A stretch of 43,456 nt of DNA from contig CAZESB010000007.1 in assembly GCA_964515115.1 (NCBI GenBank), positions 1 to 43,456 on the forward strand. Reading direction: 5' to 3'. Below the pieces are notes generated by a model. The model did not search any database, was not told the origin of the DNA, and saw only the letters and a list, made by a program, of their open reading frames with translations. The stretch is from UBA1370 sp964515115 (GTDB lineage Bacteria > Patescibacteriota > Microgenomatia > UBA1400 > PJMF01). Position 1 is the first letter of the stretch, and each line of letters starts with the position of its first letter. The translations under genes and the position numbers were made by a program. Below, one piece after another: positions 39,820 to 43,456 of this stretch.

Positions 39820-40827
39820 TTATTTTTTCGGCAGTGCTTGGAGCGCCTCTGCGTAGATGGCGGCTCTCTTTTCGTCTTTCATCATTGTACCAAAAACAAA
39901 TTTTCTCAATAGAACGCCGGTTTGTAAAATTAGTCGTAAAATCGGTAGTTGCCACAGAGGCAGGTGCTTCGACCAAATATAATAATAACCCTTGAATTCG
40001 CCAATAATGGCATTTTTGCTACCAGCACTGGCGCTGGAAAAGTGAGTAATTTTGGCATTGGGATGCTCGGCGACATCCCAGTGATGCTTTTTAGCTCTCA
40101 TGCAAAATTCTACATCTTCTCCATACATAAAAATATTTGAGTCCAGTTGGCCAATTTCTTCAATGACATCACGATGAATCATCATCGCCGTGCCGCCGAC
40201 CCAATATTTCTGTATCAGCTTATCGCTGTTGAGCTTGTTGAGCTTGGTATTTTTGCCGGTGTGCTGAGTGGAGGGTAAAAACCGGCCAAGCAACGGCAGA
40301 TCATCCAAGAAAAACATCTGGGTGAAAATTGAAAAAAGAGTAGGCTTGTCTCCGCCCTGCGGCTGATAAGTGCCATCCCAATTAATCAGGGAAGCAGCCA
40401 AGATTCCCAATTTGTCGAGTTTGCCGGTCTCACTACTGAGCACTGCAGTGTTTTCCGCTCGATGAATTTCCTGAAAACTCATCACCATTTTTTGCAGAGC
40501 ACCAGCTTGCACCAGGGTATCTGAGTTCAACAGCAATAAATATTCACCGGCAGCTTGATCGATGCCTTGGTTGTTAGCGGCTGAAAAACCCAGGTTTTTG
40601 GAATTAGTAATGATTTTTATTGGCACTGAGCTGGTTTTGGCAAATTTTTTCAAGGCCGCGACCGAATCATCTTGAGAATTGTTGTCTATGACAATAATTT
40701 CGCACTTTTCTGCCAATTCTGGAGAAGCCAGAATATCTTGAATGGCTGAGTAAAGAGTTTGCAAGGTCAAATCTTTGGTGTTATAGGAAACAACAATAAT
40801 GGTGAGAAGCGTCTCTTGCTTAGCCAT
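39820..40827 (-). CDS. Glycosyltransferase family 2
   Basis: A 335-residue GT-A enzyme. It starts with TLLTIIVVSYNTKDLTLQTL, has the nucleotide site VIDNNSQDDSVAAL, a metal site LLLNSDTLVQ and the late motif FMYGEDVEFCMRAKKHHW. It has the same overall plan as the GT2 at 34554-35414. The C-terminus has a hydrophobic stretch (LWQLPILRLILQTGVLL) that may touch the membrane. It lies 9 nt after the acetyltransferase stop. The sugar is not known. Confidence 0.9.
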   Translation of the reverse strand: MAKQETLLTIIVVSYNTKDLTLQTLYSAIQDILASPELAEKCEIIVIDNNSQDDSVAALKKFAKTSSVPIKIITNSKNLGFSAANNQGIDQAAGEYLLLLNSDTLVQAGALQKMVMSFQEIHRAENTAVLSSETGKLDKLGILAASLINWDGTYQPQGGDKPTLFSIFTQMFFLDDLPLLGRFLPSTQHTGKNTKLNKLNSDKLIQKYWVGGTAMMIHRDVIEEIGQLDSNIFMYGEDVEFCMRAKKHHWDVAEHPNAKITHFSSASAGSKNAIIGEFKGYYYIWSKHLPLWQLPILRLILQTGVLLRKFVFGTMMKDEKRAAIYAEALQALPKK

Positions 40828-40836
40828 AGCTTTAGT

Positions 40837-41445
40837 TTATTGAAACAACCTGGCTCTGCCTAGGGTGTAATTTGGATTTTGCTGGCGACGCATGCCGATT
40901 TTCTTAGCGGGAACGCCAGCTACCATAGTAAAATCAGGTACGTTTTTAGTCACCACCGCACCGGCAGCCACCACCGCGCCTTTACCAATACTGACCCCAG
41001 GAAGAATAATGGCGCGTGGACCAATAAAAACGTAATCACCAACGGTCACTTTTGCTTCTACTGGCTTGAGGTTTGGATCGGCTAAATCGTGTTGACTGGT
41101 CCAGATCATCACTTCAGAAGCAATATCAACATGGTTGCCGATCACCAACCCACCTTGGGAATTTTTAATTTGTTGGCGACCATCTAAAGTTGCTCGCTCA
41201 CCAATAATCGTGTCCTGTCCAATGACAATATGGCGAGGATCAAAAATTCTGGCCCGCATGTGCAAAGTGCTGCCTTTACCAATTTTCATACCTGAAAGTC
41301 GGTAAAAAAACCTACGAAAAAGGTGAGAAGGAATTTCGCCCACAAACCACCACAAAAAACCAGTGACGAACTCCAGCCAAAGAGTAACCAGGCGGTTGAT
41401 AATTTTTTCACTAAGGGAGGTGCGGCCGGTATTGGAAGTTTGCAT
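40837..41445 (-). CDS. Hexapeptide-repeat O-acetyltransferase (WcaF/MaaT-like)
   Basis: A 202-residue left-handed beta-helix acyltransferase. Hexapeptide repeats run through VIGQDTIIGERATLDG, LVIGNHVDIASEVMI, VTVGDYVFIGPRAIILPG and SIGKGAVVAAGAVVTKNV. The acetyl-CoA site is AGVPAKKIG. The catalytic His is probably in SQHDLADPN. An N-terminal helix (LVTLWLEFVTGFLWWFVG) may attach it to the membrane. It likely acetylates a sugar of the glycan. It is the first gene of the block after ruvB and has an extended -10 element (TGT-TAAAAT) 6 nt before its ATG, so it may head the polysaccharide transcript. Confidence 0.9.
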   Translation of the reverse strand: MQTSNTGRTSLSEKIINRLVTLWLEFVTGFLWWFVGEIPSHLFRRFFYRLSGMKIGKGSTLHMRARIFDPRHIVIGQDTIIGERATLDGRQQIKNSQGGLVIGNHVDIASEVMIWTSQHDLADPNLKPVEAKVTVGDYVFIGPRAIILPGVSIGKGAVVAAGAVVTKNVPDFTMVAGVPAKKIGMRRQQNPNYTLGRARLFQ

Positions 41446-41451
41446 GCCATT

Positions 41452-41460
41452 ATTTTAACA
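41452..41460 (-). promoter_or_regulatory. Predicted promoter at the head of the polysaccharide block
   Basis: TGT followed by TAAAAT (41457-41452) forms an extended -10 in the 19-nt gap after ruvB. It ends 6 nt before the acetyltransferase ATG; the -35 is poor. It would start a leaderless mRNA for the glycan genes, although read-through from ruvCAB is also possible. Confidence 0.4.
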
Positions 41461-41464
41461 GAAT

Positions 41465-42475
41465 TTACTCGGTATGGGGGTAATGAAGGCCCAGATGCTC
41501 ATAGCCGGCCTTAGTAATGACTCTGCCCTGAGGTGTGCGCTTGAGAATACCAATTTGGAGCAGGTAAGGCTCAAAAACTTCTTCAATAGTGAGGGCATCT
41601 TCGTTGAGGGTAGCAGCGATGGTGGAAAGACCGACCGGGCCGCCACGATGTTTTTCAATGATTTGTAAAATTAATTTGCGGTCGGATTCGCTTAAGCCGC
41701 GCTCATCAATGGCAAACATCTTTAAAGCCGCGACAACATCTTTGGGCTCGATCACATTCCGGCCATCGACCTGGACGTAATCACGCACCCGCTTGAGTAG
41801 TTTCAGAGCCACACGTGGTGTGCCCCGGGAGCGCCGAGCGATTTCTAAAGCTGCTGGCTCTTCTAAACTGATTACCAATTTTTCCGCCGCTTTGTGCAAA
41901 ATTACGGCCAAAATGTCGGGATCGTAATACTCGAGTCGGTGGGTTAAACCAAAGCGGTCGCGAAATGGCCCGGCCAACAAACCAAACCTAGTGGTAGCAC
42001 CAACCAGGGTAAATTTAGGTAAATCAAGCCTGATAGTTCGTGCTGAGGGGCCTTTGCCGATCACAATATCAAGGGCAAAGTCTTCCATAGCCGGATAAAG
42101 GGTTTCTTCCACACTTTTAGGGAGGCGATGAATTTCGTCAATGAATAAAATGTCGCCTGGGCTGAGGTTGGTGAGAATGGCGGCTAGGTCGCCGGTTTTA
42201 GTTAAAGCTGTGCCCGAAGTGATCCGAATACTAACGTCAAGTTCCTTGGCAATCAAGTGAGAAAGAGTGGTTTTGCCCAATCCTGGCGGGCCATAAAACA
42301 AAATATGATCCAGTGACTCTTGACGACCGCGAGCGGCTTTGATAGCAATTTGCAGCGATTGTTTAACCTGCTCTTGACCGTGAAACTCCCCCCAATCGGC
42401 AGCCCGCAGAGAAGTAAAGAGCAGCTCTTCTTCATTGTTAGGTTCGTCAGTGAGGTGATTATTGATACTATTCAT
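41465..42475 (-). CDS. ruvB: RuvB: Holliday junction branch-migration motor
   Basis: A 336-residue AAA+ ATPase. Walker A is GPPGLGKTT (62-70), Walker B is FIDEIHRLPK (DEIH 113-116), sensor 1 is GATTRFG, and the arginine finger region is GPFRDRFG (169-176). The C-terminal winged helix has GGPVGLSTIAATLNED and LLQIGILKRTPQGRV. Length is normal. It forms a ring that drives branch migration with RuvA. The start overlaps the ruvA stop by 8 nt. Confidence 0.97.
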   Translation of the reverse strand: MNSINNHLTDEPNNEEELLFTSLRAADWGEFHGQEQVKQSLQIAIKAARGRQESLDHILFYGPPGLGKTTLSHLIAKELDVSIRITSGTALTKTGDLAAILTNLSPGDILFIDEIHRLPKSVEETLYPAMEDFALDIVIGKGPSARTIRLDLPKFTLVGATTRFGLLAGPFRDRFGLTHRLEYYDPDILAVILHKAAEKLVISLEEPAALEIARRSRGTPRVALKLLKRVRDYVQVDGRNVIEPKDVVAALKMFAIDERGLSESDRKLILQIIEKHRGGPVGLSTIAATLNEDALTIEEVFEPYLLQIGILKRTPQGRVITKAGYEHLGLHYPHTE

Positions 42476-43046
42476 ACCGGCCCTTGCCCATTAACTGTAT
42501 CGCCTTTTGTACGGCTTCTTCAAGAGCCAACTCCTCAACGTCCAGTTGTTTTAAGACCATCTCACTCTCGCTCTCAGAAAAACCCAACGATTGCAGAGCT
42601 TCACTAATCTCCCATTCTTTGCTGGAAAGAGGCTTGAGATCCAGGTCTTTAAGGCCGCCCAACTTAGTTTTAAGCTCGATAATAATCTTTTGAGCAGATT
42701 TCTTCCCTACTCGAGGTACTTTAGTGAAAAAAGCCACATTTGCCTGCTGCACGGCCTCCACTAAAGCAGCACTGCCCTTTTCAGTGATGCTCAAAGCAGT
42801 TTTAGGCCCAACCCCAGATACATCAATCAGCAACTCAAACAGCTCTTTTTCTTGCGGTTGGACAAAACCATACAATTCGATCCGGTCTTCACGGACATAA
42901 GTATAAATGTGCAGCGAAACTTCGTCTTTACCCGCACAGTGCTGGAGAGTGGCATTATTAACCTGGATATCATAACCAACTCTGTTGACATCGAGAATCA
43001 GTCGATCTCGGAAAATAATGGGTTTTCCCGTAATTAAAGCAAACAT
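42468..43046 (-). CDS. ruvA: RuvA: Holliday junction DNA-binding subunit
   Basis: A 192-residue protein with the three RuvA domains: an N-terminal OB-fold (residues 1-62), tandem helix-hairpin-helix motifs (SGVGPKTALSI and VPRVGKKSAQKIIIELK), and a C-terminal three-helix domain (EALQSLGFSESESEMVLKQL) that contacts RuvB. It tetramerises on Holliday junctions. It lies 12 nt after ruvC. A weak TATGCT element lies 6 nt before the ATG, similar to the one before ftsA. Confidence 0.97.
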   Translation of the reverse strand: MFALITGKPIIFRDRLILDVNRVGYDIQVNNATLQHCAGKDEVSLHIYTYVREDRIELYGFVQPQEKELFELLIDVSGVGPKTALSITEKGSAALVEAVQQANVAFFTKVPRVGKKSAQKIIIELKTKLGGLKDLDLKPLSSKEWEISEALQSLGFSESESEMVLKQLDVEELALEEAVQKAIQLMGKGRYE

Positions 43047-43058
43047 AAGTTGAGCATA

Positions 43059-43456
43059 CTATGAACTTTGGGCTTTGTTGAGTGCTGCTTTACTAGATTT
43101 GGTAGAAGCGGCAACCTGGCGCAAACCGGCAGTAATGGCATGAGTCATACCAACGGCAATGGCATCAATAGCGTCGTCGATGAGTTTGCTGTTGTTGAGG
43201 CTGGTTTGTAGACGCACCATTTTGGCAATCGCTTCTTTATCGGCATTACCATAACCAGTGACAGCGAGCTTAATTTCGCCAGGATGGTACTCAAAAATAC
43301 TCAGCTGATGTTTCATCAAGGCGCCAATGATCAAGCCTCTGGCTTCACTAACACGCATAGCGGTTTTACGATTTTTGGAAAAATAAAGGGTTTCGATGGC
43401 GGCTTCAAGAGGAGTGTATTGGTTTAAAATTTCTTCTAAACCTCGTAGAATGGCGT
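43059..43456 (-). CDS. ruvC: RuvC: Holliday junction resolvase, C-terminal part (runs off the right edge)
   Basis: About 132 residues are visible, without the true start, which lies beyond base 43456. The frame reads through LEAAIETLYFSKNRKTAMRV, containing the second catalytic acid (Glu of AIE), then SEARGLIIGAL. The last catalytic acids lie in DDAIDAIAVGMTHA. The first catalytic Asp is outside the window. RuvC cuts Holliday junctions. The order ruvC-ruvA-ruvB is standard. After the last motif a Ser/Lys-rich tail of about 22 residues ends the protein. Confidence 0.95.
   Translation of the reverse strand, partial: AILRGLEEILNQYTPLEAAIETLYFSKNRKTAMRVSEARGLIIGALMKHQLSIFEYHPGEIKLAVTGYGNADKEAIAKMVRLQTSLNNSKLIDDAIDAIAVGMTHAITAGLRQVAASTKSSKAALNKAQSS

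Noticed and set aside
1..43456. CRISPR arrays, tRNA or rRNA genes, insertion sequences, integrases or toxin-antitoxin pairs
   Set aside because: I looked for spaced direct repeats, cloverleaf-like segments, transposase motifs and short paired genes and saw none that could be supported.

Overview
This window looks like a chromosomal segment of a Candidate Phyla Radiation (Patescibacteria) bacterium, perhaps a Microgenomates-like lineage; the phylum-level call is an inference. The signs are compact, tightly coupled genes, several shortened housekeeping proteins (RecO, a MurE-like ligase, MurG N-terminus), a DUF4012 protein, and many small glycosyltransferases beside a Gram-positive-like division and cell-wall cluster. 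UGA is used as a stop codon (for example in mraZ, ftsW and gene 34063-34554), so the UGA=Gly code of Gracilibacteria/Absconditabacteria does not apply. No rRNA, tRNA, CRISPR array, insertion sequence or prophage gene was seen. No stretch over 300 bases lacks a gene.

Layout. Every gene except lepB (1417-1992, + strand) is on the minus strand, so transcription runs from right to left. From the right end the order is ruvC(partial)-ruvA-ruvB. A surface-polysaccharide block (about 30.0-41.4 kb) follows: acetyltransferase, GT2, O-antigen ligase/polymerase, GT39, GT4, GT2, a small membrane protein with a basic tail, two more GT4 enzymes, mannose-1-phosphate guanylyltransferase, a PglC/WcaJ-type sugar-phosphate transferase and a DUF4012 protein. 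Next come recO, glyS, an unknown membrane-anchored protein and a strong terminator. The dcw-type cluster then runs mraZ-rsmH-ftsL-ftsI-murE-yvcK-murC-murB-murA-mraY-ftsW-murG-ftsQ-ftsA-ftsZ (about 25.0-8.9 kb). It is followed by a T-box riboswitch with ileS, then rodA, rplU, a TRM11-like methyltransferase, rpmA and parB. At the left end are lepB, a Wzx-like flippase and the start of another GT2 gene.

How the genes fit together. The dcw block encodes UDP-MurNAc formation (MurA, MurB), a first amino-acid ligase (MurC), a MurE-type ligase, lipid I/II formation (MraY, MurG), SEDS polymerases (FtsW, RodA), a class B PBP and the FtsZ-FtsA-FtsQ-FtsL division core. MurD, MurF and Ddl are not here. 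The polysaccharide block can make GDP-mannose (ManC), start a polyprenyl-linked glycan (PglC-like), extend it (GT2/GT4), decorate it (acetyltransferase, GT39) and polymerise or ligate it (WaaL/Wzy-like). The Wzx-like flippase at the left end could export it.

Points that stand out: a complete T-box antiterminator/terminator switch ahead of a type-2 (eukaryote-like) IleRS; about ten start codons preceded by a -10-like hexamer only 5-8 nt upstream, which predicts many leaderless mRNAs; a MurA whose usual catalytic Cys is Asp; a MurE-like ligase without its N-terminal UDP-binding domain; possible MraZ operator repeats; and two unrecognised membrane proteins. I did not find a clear new defence or mobile system. 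The most novel material is regulatory (T-box, leaderless starts) plus the unknown proteins at 25130-25951 and 34063-34554.
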